The position numbers were made by a program, and so were the translations under genes. From Roseobacter weihaiensis (lineage in GTDB: Bacteria > Pseudomonadota > Alphaproteobacteria > Rhodobacterales > Rhodobacteraceae), in NCBI RefSeq assembly GCF_020622345.1, contig NZ_JACNMO010000005.1, forward strand, positions 1 through 64,000: DNA of 64,000 nucleotides, given 5' to 3'. How positions within the stretch are numbered: the stretch's first letter is position 1; each line of letters opens with the position of its first letter. Below are positions 8,128 to 16,663 of this stretch, in pieces. Under the pieces are notes generated by a model that did not search any database, was not told the DNA's origin, and saw only the letters and a program-made list of their open reading frames with translations.

Positions 8128-9072
8128 TCAGCCGCATGCAAACATGCCTTCGGCTTTGAAAGAAAACTCCGTCTGCTTACCGATAATCACATGATCATGG
8201 ATGGTGACGCCGATCGCGGCGCAAGCAGATGCAACACTGTCCGTCATTGCGATGTCTTGCGAACTGGGAGAGGGATCACCGGAGGGATGATTGTGTATCA
8301 GGATGATCGCGCTCGCATTCAACTCAAGTGCCCGTTTGGCCACTTCGCGCGGATAAACAGGAACGTGGTCTACCGTGCCCTGTGACTGTTCTTCATCTGC
8401 AATGACGATGTTCTTCCTATCCAAGAACAGGATGCGAAACTGTTCGGTTTCGCGATGCGCCATAGAGGTTCTGCAGTATGTAATGAGGTGATCCCAAGAC
8501 GACATGACCTCTCGTTTCAGAACTTTTGCCTGACCCATCCGCTGCGCAAAAGCTTCTGCAATCTTGAGCTGCAAGTATACTTTCTCGTCCGCTCCCTCCA
8601 CTTGCAAAACACGATGCCGAGATGCCGCAACAACTCCATTCAGATCACCGAACGTACTCAGCAACCTCTTTGCCAGTGGTTTTACATCGATACGGGGAAT
8701 AGCGTTGAACAGTACAAGCTCCAACAACTCATATTCCGGCATGGACTTGTGTCCGCCATCCATGAAGCGCGTTCTCAGACGTTTGCGATGACCCCAGTAA
8801 TGGGGTACGCGGTTGCCTTCGCCATCCATCAGCAAACCGCCACCGGCGGCTGCAGTTTTGGAAAGTTTGCTTGTCTGTCTGTAAGACGGTGCAAAAGCCG
8901 GCCGTGTCTCGATGCCGGGTGGTGGGACCCTTGCGTCCAGATCCGCAAGGCCACGCAGTGCATCCTCCGAAAACCCGCTTGGAGGGTTTTTCAAAATACG
9001 GCGCGAAACCTGCGGGGCCGCTTTTTGCCTTTTACCAAGGATTGTCGCTCCAGAAGTAAACCAACGGTTCAT
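8128..9072 (-). CDS. radC: RadC family JAB-domain protein
   Basis: 314 residues. The C-terminal half has VPVYPREVAKRALELNASA, then IHNHPSGDPSPSSQD, the JAMM-type HxHx7SxxD metal motif of RadC, ending HDHVIIG. A helix-hairpin-helix-like region (EYELLELVLFNAIPRIDVKP) precedes it. About 80 N-terminal residues are a poorly conserved, Pro/Lys-rich extension. ATG 9072 follows TAGGAGG at ideal spacing, so the extension is probably real. RadC is often carried on mobile elements; its biochemical role is unsettled. Confidence 0.85.
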   Translation of the reverse strand: MNRWFTSGATILGKRQKAAPQVSRRILKNPPSGFSEDALRGLADLDARVPPPGIETRPAFAPSYRQTSKLSKTAAAGGGLLMDGEGNRVPHYWGHRKRLRTRFMDGGHKSMPEYELLELVLFNAIPRIDVKPLAKRLLSTFGDLNGVVAASRHRVLQVEGADEKVYLQLKIAEAFAQRMGQAKVLKREVMSSWDHLITYCRTSMAHRETEQFRILFLDRKNIVIADEEQSQGTVDHVPVYPREVAKRALELNASAIILIHNHPSGDPSPSSQDIAMTDSVASACAAIGVTIHDHVIIGKQTEFSFKAEGMFACG

Positions 9073-9361
9073 TTGTGACCTCCTACAGGCAAAACCGGCT
9101 ATGATATCGTCAAACCAATAGGCTGCAGAATTCTGATTAATGTTTCGTTAAGAAACGACAATTGAACGCCGAAGTTGAAAAATGGTGCTAAATCTGTGGT
9201 GTGTCTGCCAAAGGCGGTTTTGGCAGATATCTGTGACATCTCTGAGACCGCTCAGAGGGCGCAACGGAAACAATCATATCCCTTGCCTCGACGTCCTGAC
9301 CACCGATTTGCATGTGAAGGCCGACAGATCTTGATTTGATCCTTGGCGATGGCGACAATCC

Positions 9362-9446
9362 GTCCACGGTGTCCCACAAGGTGCGCAGGTGTTCTATGAC
9401 CTGGCCCCTGGGCTTCTCGTCCTACCACTCGATTGCCATGGTCTGA
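9362..9446 (-). pseudogene. Second integrase remnant
   Basis: The minus strand reads TMAIEW, then a stop, then DEKPRGQVIEHLRTLWDTVD. This matches, without gaps over 85 bp, the integrase remnant at 491-575 (TMAIEWYDEKPKVHIIEDLRT). By eye roughly three quarters of bases agree. It holds a stop where the other has Tyr. No further integrase sequence is recognisable on either side. Confidence 0.6.
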
Positions 9447-9636
9447 CCTAGCAGCCACGTAGAAAACTGCTCTGTGTGATCTCGGCGCGGGTCTGCGCGG
9501 TGCCCCGCCGATTTGCAGCTTTGCGGCCCTCAAACCAGCTCAGTCTGAACAGGTCAAAGGAGGGCTTTTGATTTGCATCAACACCATCGACAACCAGATC
9601 GCCCATTCTATGCGCAAGGAGATAAGGAATCTGAAA

Positions 9637-10035
9637 ATGTTGAAGATCTCGAAACCGGGAGCAAACCGTTTAGACCTCGAACTCTCGGGTGTGCTTGATG
9701 CAGAAGCAATGCGGGCCGCGCTCGATGAATTGCTTGAGAAATCGGAAGGGATCACCCACGGAAAGATGCTCTACAGGATTCTAGACTTCGAGATGCCGAC
9801 CATGGGCGCGCTGGCCGTCGAGTTCCAGCAGATGCCAAAGCTGTTCAGCTTAATAGGCAAATTTGACAAATGTGCAGTGCTCTCAGATACCGCGTGGCTC
9901 CGAACTGCCGCAGATATCGAAGGCGCTTTGATCCCGTCACTTGAGGTCAAGAGCTTTTCGCTTTCGGCTGCCAAGGCTGCAGAAGACTGGCTCAATGACA
10001 GTATGGAGGAAGAAGAGGAGAATTTTCCTGTCTGA
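9637..10035 (+). CDS. SpoIIAA-like (STAS-fold) protein
   Basis: 132 residues from ATG 9637, preceded by AAGGAA (a second upstream start at 9610 is possible). The pattern NRLDLELSGVLDAEAMRAAL, then LYRILDFEMPTMGALAVEF, then KCAVLSDTAWLRTAADIEGAL and VKSFSLSAAKAAEDWL fits the SpoIIAA-like family (PF11964), a STAS-like alpha/beta fold. It ends in an acidic EEEEE tail. Cytosolic, role unknown. It may be co-transcribed with the cytochrome gene 210 bp downstream. Confidence 0.7.
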   Translation: MLKISKPGANRLDLELSGVLDAEAMRAALDELLEKSEGITHGKMLYRILDFEMPTMGALAVEFQQMPKLFSLIGKFDKCAVLSDTAWLRTAADIEGALIPSLEVKSFSLSAAKAAEDWLNDSMEEEEENFPV

Positions 10036-10244
10036 ACTCGGACCCGCACGGTCGCCGCCGGTCGGTCGATTGCATCGACCTTTCGGTTCATGAGTGCCCG
10101 CACGGTCCTTCACCAAAGGATGTATCCCGGCATGTGATTTGAATTGCGGGGCGAACGGCTTCCCCGCTTGCCGGGAACCACCAGATGGTTGTTATTGCGT
10201 GTGCAGAGGAAATTCTCACAGCAACTGAAAAAAGAGAGGCGAAT

Positions 10245-10673
10245 ATGTACAGGACTATTTTGGCAGTTTTTGGTTTTGGGGTTGCTCTTTCGGGGCTGGC
10301 GTCCTGCACGGACCTGGCTGGGCAAGATCAGGCCATGCCCACGCGGGCTGACGGTGCCGCATTTTTTGCCGAGAATTGCGCATCTTGCCACGGCACCGAT
10401 GGCCAAGGCAATGGTCCGGCCGCAAGCCGTCTGACCGTTGCAGCAACGGATCTAACGACACTAAGCAAAGCAAACGGCGGGACGTTCCCCGCAGCGCGTG
10501 CGTTGAGTTACATCTACGGTGATCCTCAAAACAGCCATCTTGCGCGTGTCATGCCCCAGTTTGGTGGAGAGATGGCCGAAGACCTTGTTCCGGTGGAAAT
10601 TGAAGGTGTGCTTACACCGACACCCAGGGAACTGGCTGGCTTGCTGGTTTATCTGGAGAGCATCCAGCAGTAA
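10245..10673 (+). CDS. Lipoprotein-type mono-heme cytochrome c
   Basis: 142 residues from ATG 10245 (AGAGAGGCG upstream). The N-terminal hydrophobic segment ends LSGLASC, a lipobox, suggesting a lipid-anchored periplasmic protein. ENCASCHGTDGQGNGP holds the CxxCH heme site at about 46-50, and VMPQFGGEM supplies the distal Met. The remaining sequence (LTPTPRELAGLLVYLESIQ) is the C-terminal helix typical of class I cytochromes c. Likely an electron carrier; the partner is unknown. Confidence 0.85.
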   Translation: MYRTILAVFGFGVALSGLASCTDLAGQDQAMPTRADGAAFFAENCASCHGTDGQGNGPAASRLTVAATDLTTLSKANGGTFPAARALSYIYGDPQNSHLARVMPQFGGEMAEDLVPVEIEGVLTPTPRELAGLLVYLESIQQ

Positions 10674-11060
10674 AATCGTGTTTTTGGAATCTGGCGCAGG
10701 CGTTGAGCAGAAACGAGCTAAGGTGTCAGCGATTGAGGGTATATACCGGCGAAGTACTCTCGTTCGGTTGATACTGCGCGCCTGTCAGAGCACCCAGAAA
10801 GAGCGGCAGTATGGGGCACCCAAGCAAGATTTCGTGCAGTTGGGCTCATGGCAGCTTCATGGTGCATCGCGGCATATGCTGCCACAGAGCTTGCACGGCT
10901 CAGTGCCGACATTCGCGCGATACCTACACCGGGTACCGCCCGTCACCGGCATGTTCCTTCGATGGAAAAATCATCCCAAAGAGGGGCAGCGACATCTTGT
11001 GTGGGTCCAACATCTCCCCACATGGGAAAGAGGTCAAGAATGCACTGAACGGGGGGAGAC
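10674..11060. other. Intergenic region
   Basis: About 390 bp between the cytochrome and universal stress genes. Overlapping short plus-strand frames are present but look non-coding. No recognised RNA or repeat. Confidence 0.3.
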
Positions 11061-11846
11061 ATGACGGTGAAAAGCATCATCGTGGCAAGTGATTTATCTG
11101 AGCGGTCGCGACAGGCGGTTCGGCGTGGTGTCAATCTGGCGGCAGGGTTGGAGGCGCGGCTCACGGTGTTGCATGTGGTGGATGCAGCCATACCGGCTGC
11201 GCTGGCAACTCAGATACAGAAAGAAGCTGTCAAGAGCCTGGCGGATGATGTTGCTGAGGACGCAAAAGGACGGCAGATTGATCACGAGATCAAAGTGGTC
11301 ATTGGCGACACGATTGAAGAGATCAACGGCACTGCACAGACGGCCAGCGCGGATTTGCTGATCGTCGGGTTGCATCGTCGGCGCGTCTTCCTCGATCATA
11401 TCAAGGAAACCACGATGGAGCACCTCATCCGCTCCAGCAACCTGCCGGTTCTTCTTGTCTCCGAAGAGGCGGATCATGACTACGCCCGTGTTCTGGGGGG
11501 TGTCGATCTGTCGCCGGTCTGTGCATCTGCGCTGCATAAAATACAGGTAATCGCCCCAAAGGCGAAGGTGGATCTTTTTCACGCGCATCAAGTCTCTTTC
11601 CGCAAGGAGGCTGAGCGGGACTATGCCACGTGGAAGGCGGTCTGTGGTCTTCCCGATCACCTGCCTGAACCGATATTTGTCGAGGCGTCCGCACAGGATG
11701 CGCTGCACGATCTCATGGCCAAGGAACGCTATGATTTGCTGGCCATTGGCGCGCATACACGCTCAAATACGGGGCGCTACATTCTTGGGGGGTTCTCGGC
11801 GGGGCTGATCCGGCAGCCCCCTTGTGATCTCTTGCTGGCAAAATAG
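11061..11846 (+). CDS. Universal stress protein, tandem UspA domains
   Basis: 261 residues. Domain 1 (about 1-140) begins KSIIVASDLSERSRQAV and carries ADLLIVGLHRRR and SSNLPVLLVSE. Domain 2 (about 145-261) begins YARVLGGVDLSPVC and ends YDLLAIGAHTRSNTGRYILG, FSAGLIRQPPCDLLLAK. The second domain has the GxxxxGxxxG-like ATP-binding loop in modified form. GGGG precedes ATG 11061. A cytosolic stress-response ATP-binding protein; the target is unknown. Confidence 0.85.
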   Translation: MTVKSIIVASDLSERSRQAVRRGVNLAAGLEARLTVLHVVDAAIPAALATQIQKEAVKSLADDVAEDAKGRQIDHEIKVVIGDTIEEINGTAQTASADLLIVGLHRRRVFLDHIKETTMEHLIRSSNLPVLLVSEEADHDYARVLGGVDLSPVCASALHKIQVIAPKAKVDLFHAHQVSFRKEAERDYATWKAVCGLPDHLPEPIFVEASAQDALHDLMAKERYDLLAIGAHTRSNTGRYILGGFSAGLIRQPPCDLLLAK

Positions 11847-12019
11847 AGCGCGAAACCGGCCCGTCTTTCATGGAACCACGTCATGCCATGCTCCTTGTCC
11901 TATTGCGGGTGCCGTGACTGGTGGCATTCTCCTTTATGAGAGCTGTCAAATCCCTAAAACCGAAAGGCAAACCACGGCTCTGAAATTAGCGATTGTCATA
12001 ATGCGGCCCTTGGGCTGGG

Positions 12020-12563
12020 CAGATGATCGTACATGCCCAAGGCTTCAATCTCTCGCATCTCGATGCTGCAGGGCGCGCTTAAGGCATGCTGGGCAGCCCG
12101 ACAACGCGCCTCCTGCGCCTTGTCCTCAAGTCTATGAAACCCTTCAAAGGGCGGAAATCCGGCGTGCGGCCCCCCGAAAAAAAATCGAACACGATATCGG
12201 CCATGGGCAGCAGAACGCGCTGAAGACAATCCGCGATCTTTTGCGCCGGCGCCCCATCCGGCGGACCGGGAAAGGCGCGGTTCATATTCCCCTGATCGAC
12301 GGGCGCAACAGCCTGGTGCCCCTAATTTTCGCAGGTGTCAGCGCACGCCCAAGCCGGTGCAGCGCCATCGGGCCTTCCTATTCATCGCCATGATTGCCAC
12401 CGGTGAAAAGCGCGCAGGAACCGTCGGCGTTTCGGATCATACAGATCGGGATCAGGATCGGCTCCCATGGGCTGTCGTTGTGGCTATAAGGCAGGCGCAG
12501 ATGGCCAGATTGCCTGTCGTCACAGCTGAAATCCACGGTTGCGGTGATCGGGGTGTCCCGCAG
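12020..12563 (-). pseudogene. eutE: EutE/DoeB-like deacetylase (ectoine catabolism), decayed
   Basis: Three minus-strand frames together match N-acetyl-diaminobutyrate deacetylase of the succinylglutamate-desuccinylase type. HLRLPYSHNDSPWEPILIPI and LFTGGNHGDE (zinc His/Glu) end at a TAG. EGPMALHRLGRALTPAKI follows it. After a frameshift come MNRAFPGPPDGAPAQKIADC and then EIEALGMYD. At least one nonsense codon and two frameshifts disrupt it. It directly follows the eutD remnant, the order seen in ectoine degradation operons. Not functional. Confidence 0.7.
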
Positions 12564-12567
12564 CGCG

Positions 12568-13215
12568 CTAATCCTTGACGACCAGAGCGCGCGGCGTTTT
12601 GCACAGACAGCTGGCGCCACTTCCGGTGATAACGATGGGTTCCGTAATCTCCAATCCGCCGTCATCGAGCCAGAGCGCTGGCATAAAATGAAATGTCATG
12701 CCGGGGACCAGCAGGGTCTTGTCGCCTGTGCGAAACGACATCGTACGCTCGCCCCAATCGGGCGGGTAAGAGAGGCCAATCGCGTAACCGCAGCGGCTGT
12801 CTTTTTCAAAGCCCAGCCGGTTCAGGGTGGCATTGAAGGCAAGCGCAATGTCTTCGCACCGATTGCCGGGTCTTGCCCGCTCCAGACCAGCCTCCACCGC
12901 CTCCAACACGGCCTTTTCAGCGTCCAGATACCTTTGGGGTGGTTTGCCGAAAAACAGCGTGCGGGACTGCGGGCATTGATAGCGCTTATGGGCCCCTGCG
13001 ATCTCGAAAAATGTGCTTTCCCCCCGGCGCAGGGGGCTGTCGTCCCAGGTCAGGTGCGGGGCTGTGGCATCAATACCTGACGGGGCCATCGGCACAATCG
13101 CGGGATAATCGCCCCAGTATTCGTCTGCGCCCGTCACTGAGGCATGATAGATTTCCGCAATCAGATCGTTCTTGCGCATGCCGGGCTCGGCCTTGTCGCG
13201 GATCACGCCGTGCAT
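12568..13215 (-). pseudogene. eutD: EutD/DoeA-like ectoine hydrolase, 5'-truncated
   Basis: 215 residues covering only the M24 'pita-bread' catalytic domain of ectoine hydrolase: EPGMRKNDLIAEIYHASVTG, DYPAIVPMAPSG, APHLTWDDSPL, ESTFFEIAGAHKRYQCPQSR, PIGLSYPPDWGERTMS and GMTFHFMPALW. The family has roughly 170 further N-terminal residues. The frame upstream of 13215 has no homology and no start. It ends at the eutE remnant as in intact operons. It may still be translated, but ectoine hydrolase activity is doubtful. Confidence 0.75.
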
Positions 13216-13295
13216 GAGGAGAACATCGTGATCCGCGAGAACGGTGCCGCGTGGCTTTCGACACCCTGTGGCCCCGAGATGCGGGTGCTTGAGGG

Positions 13296-14039
13296 ATGAA
13301 CGCGAGGCCGTTCCCCTACAGGTTGGCTGAGATCACCGCCCCTCGGTTGGGTTTGATCGCCCTGCAGTCTGATGAGACCGTGGAAGGCGACCTGCGCCGT
13401 CTGCTACCACCCGATTGCGAACTGATGGTCAGCCGTGTGCCCTCCGCAAGGGAGGTGACATCCGGGTCCCTCGCCGCGATGGAGGATCATCTGACGGCGT
13501 CAGCAAAGCTGTTCCCGGCAGGTCTGACATTCGATGTGATCGGATATGGCTGCACCTCTGCCAGCGCGCAGATCGGCCCCGGTGCCGTGGCCGACAAGAT
13601 CCGCACCGGGGCGCCCGCGCATCACATCACAGAACCGCTCAGCAGCCTGATCGCCGCATGTCGGTACCTGGGGCTCTCCCGCGTTGCTCTGCTGTCGCCC
13701 TATATCGCGCAGGTGTCCGAGCGGCTGAGCATCGCCCTGGCAAAGGCAGATATTTCCACACCTGTCTTCGGCAGTTTCAATGTCGCAGAGGAGGCATCGG
13801 TGGTCCGCATTGAGGCCGCCTCGATCATGTCGGCGGCGAAATATCTGATGGCAGACGCGGAGGTGGATGCGCTGTTTCTGTCCTGCACCAATCTGCGGAC
13901 CCTTGAGAGCATTGCGCCGCTCGAGGCCCTGCTGGGCAAGCCGGTTCTGGCCAGCAATCAGGTGCTGGCCTGGCATATGATGCGGCTTGCGGGGCTTGCG
14001 CCGCCTGCTGCTGCGCCGGGGCAACTGTTTGGTCGCTGA
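13296..14039 (+). CDS. eutA: EutA-like Asp/Glu racemase family protein
   Basis: 247 residues of the maleate isomerase / arylmalonate decarboxylase fold. IGYGCTSASAQIGP and LFLSCTNLRTLESI carry the two opposed active-site cysteines, and ITEPLSSLIAACRYLGLSRVALLSPY is typical of EutA of ectoine utilisation. Position beside eutD and eutE remnants supports this. It is unusually divergent from eutD, whereas reference operons have one direction. GAGGG abuts ATG 13296 with no spacer, so translation may be weak or the start may differ. Intact but probably orphaned. Confidence 0.7.
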   Translation: MNARPFPYRLAEITAPRLGLIALQSDETVEGDLRRLLPPDCELMVSRVPSAREVTSGSLAAMEDHLTASAKLFPAGLTFDVIGYGCTSASAQIGPGAVADKIRTGAPAHHITEPLSSLIAACRYLGLSRVALLSPYIAQVSERLSIALAKADISTPVFGSFNVAEEASVVRIEAASIMSAAKYLMADAEVDALFLSCTNLRTLESIAPLEALLGKPVLASNQVLAWHMMRLAGLAPPAAAPGQLFGR

Positions 14040-14067
14040 GAAAGCCTGGGCAGCCCGTTCCCGCCGT

Positions 14068-15003
14068 TCAGATGCCTTCCAGCAGCACAAGCCAGACCCA
14101 GACCGTCAGGATCGACCCCAGGGTCGCCAGCAGGACGGAGGAGGCGGCCACCCGGCGCGCCCGCCCGTACATATTGGCAAAGATATAGGCGTTGAAACCG
14201 GGTGCCATGGCGGCCGTAAGCACACCGGAACGGAAGGCCTCATCCGGGACGGAGAGGTTTTTGCCAAAGAGCCACATCAGCGCGGGGTGCAGAACGAGAG
14301 TAATTGCGCAGACCATCGTAATGGCGCGCAGGTCACCTTCGGGGCGGTACTGGAAAAGAACGCCGCCTAGCGCAAAGAGCGCCGCCGGCAGAGCCGCGCG
14401 GATGATGAGCGAGAGCGCATCATCAACAACCGTTGGGATTGGCAGGCCCGTCAGGTTGACGAAAAATCCAAGCGCGATGCCGATCACCAACGCATTGCGG
14501 AACATCGCGCTGGCCACGCCGCGCGCCATCACGAGCGGTGACTTGCCGCGATTGCGGGTAATCTCCATCACGGTGATGCCAAGCCCATAGCAGAAAGGCG
14601 AATGCAGGGCGACAATCGCAAAGTTGCCGGTCAGCGCCTCCGGCCCGTAAGCCCGTTCGGTAATGGGCAGCCCCAGCAGCACCGAATTGGAAAACAGACA
14701 GCAAAAGCCGATGGCCACGCAATCTTCCCAATCGCGCTTGAAAAACGCCCGCGCGCCGAACATCCCGGCAAAGAAACACAAGGTAGCCCCCGCATAGAAG
14801 CTTGAGAGCAACCGCGGGTCAAAGGAGTTCTGCAGATCGATTTCCGCAATCGCCTTGAAGAGCAGACAGGGGATCGCAAACCCTTGGGTAAACCGCATCA
14901 CCCCGTCGATGCCGGAGACCGGAAACAGCTCTTTCCAGACCGCGACATAACCGAAGCCGATGACCAGAAAGACCGGGAGGATGACCTCAAGAAGGGTTTG
15001 CAT
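14068..15003 (-). CDS. AEC family transporter (auxin efflux carrier-like)
   Basis: 311 residues with about ten hydrophobic segments in two groups of five, beginning LLEVILPVFLVIGFGYVAVW and ending LGSILTVWVWLVLL. FSNSVLLGLPI (N-terminal unwound helix) and MAPGFNAYIFANMY (the second crossover region) are the AEC signature. An inner-membrane secondary carrier, probably for carboxylates or amino acids. It lies 21 bp downstream of the MBL hydrolase gene in the same direction, the last gene of the run from 20.5 kb. Confidence 0.85.
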   Translation of the reverse strand: MQTLLEVILPVFLVIGFGYVAVWKELFPVSGIDGVMRFTQGFAIPCLLFKAIAEIDLQNSFDPRLLSSFYAGATLCFFAGMFGARAFFKRDWEDCVAIGFCCLFSNSVLLGLPITERAYGPEALTGNFAIVALHSPFCYGLGITVMEITRNRGKSPLVMARGVASAMFRNALVIGIALGFFVNLTGLPIPTVVDDALSLIIRAALPAALFALGGVLFQYRPEGDLRAITMVCAITLVLHPALMWLFGKNLSVPDEAFRSGVLTAAMAPGFNAYIFANMYGRARRVAASSVLLATLGSILTVWVWLVLLEGI

Positions 15004-15024
15004 GGGGGCCTTTTGTACCGGATC

Positions 15025-15825
15025 TTAGGGGGCGGCGAGGCTTACGCGCAGCCCGTCATAGGCCGGTTGGACATGATCGGGGGTTTCAGCAAGAACAGTT
15101 TCATAGTCAAGATCGATGTGCATATTCGTCAGCACAGCCCGTTTGGGTCCTGCCCGTTCAATCCACTCCAGCGTCTGGGAAAGATGGGAGTGGGTTGGGT
15201 GAGGGTCGCGCCGGAGCGCATCAACGATCCAGCAGTCCAACCCTTCAAGCTTGGGCCAGACAGCCTCCGGGATTTGGGCCACATCCGGCAGGTAGGCCAG
15301 ATCGCCTATGCGGAACCCCAGCGCGTCCATGCCACCGTGGGGCACGTCAAAGGGACAAAAGGTGATCGGGCCGCCCGCGCCTTCGATGGTCACGTCGCCG
15401 TCAATCAGGTTCATCTCCAGGATCGGGGGATAGGTTGAGCCTTTGGGTTGAATAAAGACATAGCCGAAACGCTGCATGAGCGCATCGCGGGTCGGCGCGT
15501 CGGCCCAGACCGGCAGGCGGGCGCGCATGTTGAAAACGATCATGCGCAGGTCGTCGATGCCATGCACGTGATCGGCGTGGCTATGGGTATAGATCACGGC
15601 GTCCAGCCGTCCCACATCCGCGTCCAGCAGCTGTTCGCGCACATCCGGGGAGGTGTCGATCAGCACGGTTGTTGTGCCGCCGGGGCCCTGCCGCTCCACC
15701 AGCAAGGAACATCGGCGGCGACGGTTTTTGGGGTTTACCGGGTCGCAATCCCCCCAATGCCCGCCCAGTCGCGGCACGCCGCCTGACGATCCACAGCCCA
15801 GGATGGTAAAGTGCAAATCTGCCAT
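15025..15825 (-). CDS. MBL-fold metallo-hydrolase, PhnP-like
   Basis: 266 residues. GCGSSGGVPR at the N-terminus and THSHADHVHGIDDLR (HxHxDH) form the dinuclear metal site, with further ligands in DVPHGGMDALGF, AYLPDVAQ and NMHIDLDY. This pattern belongs to the PhnP/RNase Z-like cyclic phosphodiesterases. TatD TAA and this ATG share one base (TAATG), so the two are coupled, an arrangement conserved in alphaproteobacteria. No phosphonate genes are nearby, so a general phosphodiesterase role is likely. Confidence 0.88.
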   Translation of the reverse strand: MADLHFTILGCGSSGGVPRLGGHWGDCDPVNPKNRRRRCSLLVERQGPGGTTTVLIDTSPDVREQLLDADVGRLDAVIYTHSHADHVHGIDDLRMIVFNMRARLPVWADAPTRDALMQRFGYVFIQPKGSTYPPILEMNLIDGDVTIEGAGGPITFCPFDVPHGGMDALGFRIGDLAYLPDVAQIPEAVWPKLEGLDCWIVDALRRDPHPTHSHLSQTLEWIERAGPKRAVLTNMHIDLDYETVLAETPDHVQPAYDGLRVSLAAP

Positions 15826-16631
15826 TATGACGCCGGGGCGGGCTGCGCCGCCTTGGAGAACAGGCGGTCAAAATTCGCCTCTGTCTGCGCGGCAAAGGCT
15901 TCGTATTCCATGCCAAAGGTCTCTGCCGCGCGCCGGGCGGTATAGGCGGTAAAGGCAGGTTGGTTCCGCTTGCCGCGATGCGGCGGCGGGGCGAGATAGG
16001 GCGCGTCTGTCTCAACGAGAACCCGGTCCACCGGTGCTGCCGCAAAGATCTCCCGCAGAGCCTGCGATTTGGGGAAAGCCGTGATCCCCGACATCGAAAG
16101 GTAAAACCCCAGATCAAGCGCCGCCCGCGCAAGCCCCGCGGACGACGAAAAGCAGTGCATCACACAAGTATACGGGCCTTGTCGATACGCGTCCCTCAGG
16201 ATCGCGGCCATGTCCTCATCAGCGTCGCGGGCATGTATGATCACCGGCAGACCTGTCTCGCGGGCAGCATCGATATGCACCCGGAGGGAAGTTTTCTGCA
16301 CCTCGGCGCTTTCGGCTGTGTAATGATAGTCGAGCCCGGTTTCCCCGATCCCCACAAATTTCGGGTGCTGCGCCAGTGCGACAAGGCCGTCCACGGTGGC
16401 CATGGGTTCGGTTGCCGCACTCATCGGGTGGGTCCCCGCAGCATAATAGATCGGCGCATGCGCCTCGGCAATCGCGCGCACGGCGGGTTCGTTTTTCAGC
16501 TTGGTGCAAATCGTGACCATGCGCATGACTCCCGCCGCTCGGGCGGTGGCGACAACCTCGTCGAGCCGTCCGTCAAAGTCCGGGAAGTCGAGGTGGCAGT
16601 GGCTGTCTGTGATATGCGGTTCTGTGCTCAT
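15825..16631 (-). CDS. tatD: TatD family deoxyribonuclease
   Basis: 268 residues from ATG 16631 (MSTEPHITDSHCHLD). Metal ligands are HxH in DSHCHLD, Glu in GIGETGLDYHY, His in VIIHARDADED, His in VMHCFSS, and Asp in VLVETDAPYLAP: the complete TatD amidohydrolase site. TatD enzymes are Mg-dependent 3'-5' nucleases involved in DNA repair and turnover. It is 32 bp downstream of holB and overlaps the next gene by one base. Confidence 0.92.
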   Translation of the reverse strand: MSTEPHITDSHCHLDFPDFDGRLDEVVATARAAGVMRMVTICTKLKNEPAVRAIAEAHAPIYYAAGTHPMSAATEPMATVDGLVALAQHPKFVGIGETGLDYHYTAESAEVQKTSLRVHIDAARETGLPVIIHARDADEDMAAILRDAYRQGPYTCVMHCFSSSAGLARAALDLGFYLSMSGITAFPKSQALREIFAAAPVDRVLVETDAPYLAPPPHRGKRNQPAFTAYTARRAAETFGMEYEAFAAQTEANFDRLFSKAAQPAPAS

Positions 16632-16663
16632 GCCTGTCCGACGTCTTACTGGCCGACCCTGTG

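Noticed and set aside
13070-13264. 64-codon minus frame upstream of eutD
   Set aside because: It overlaps eutD in another frame and shows no M24 N-domain, so eutD stays a truncated gene.
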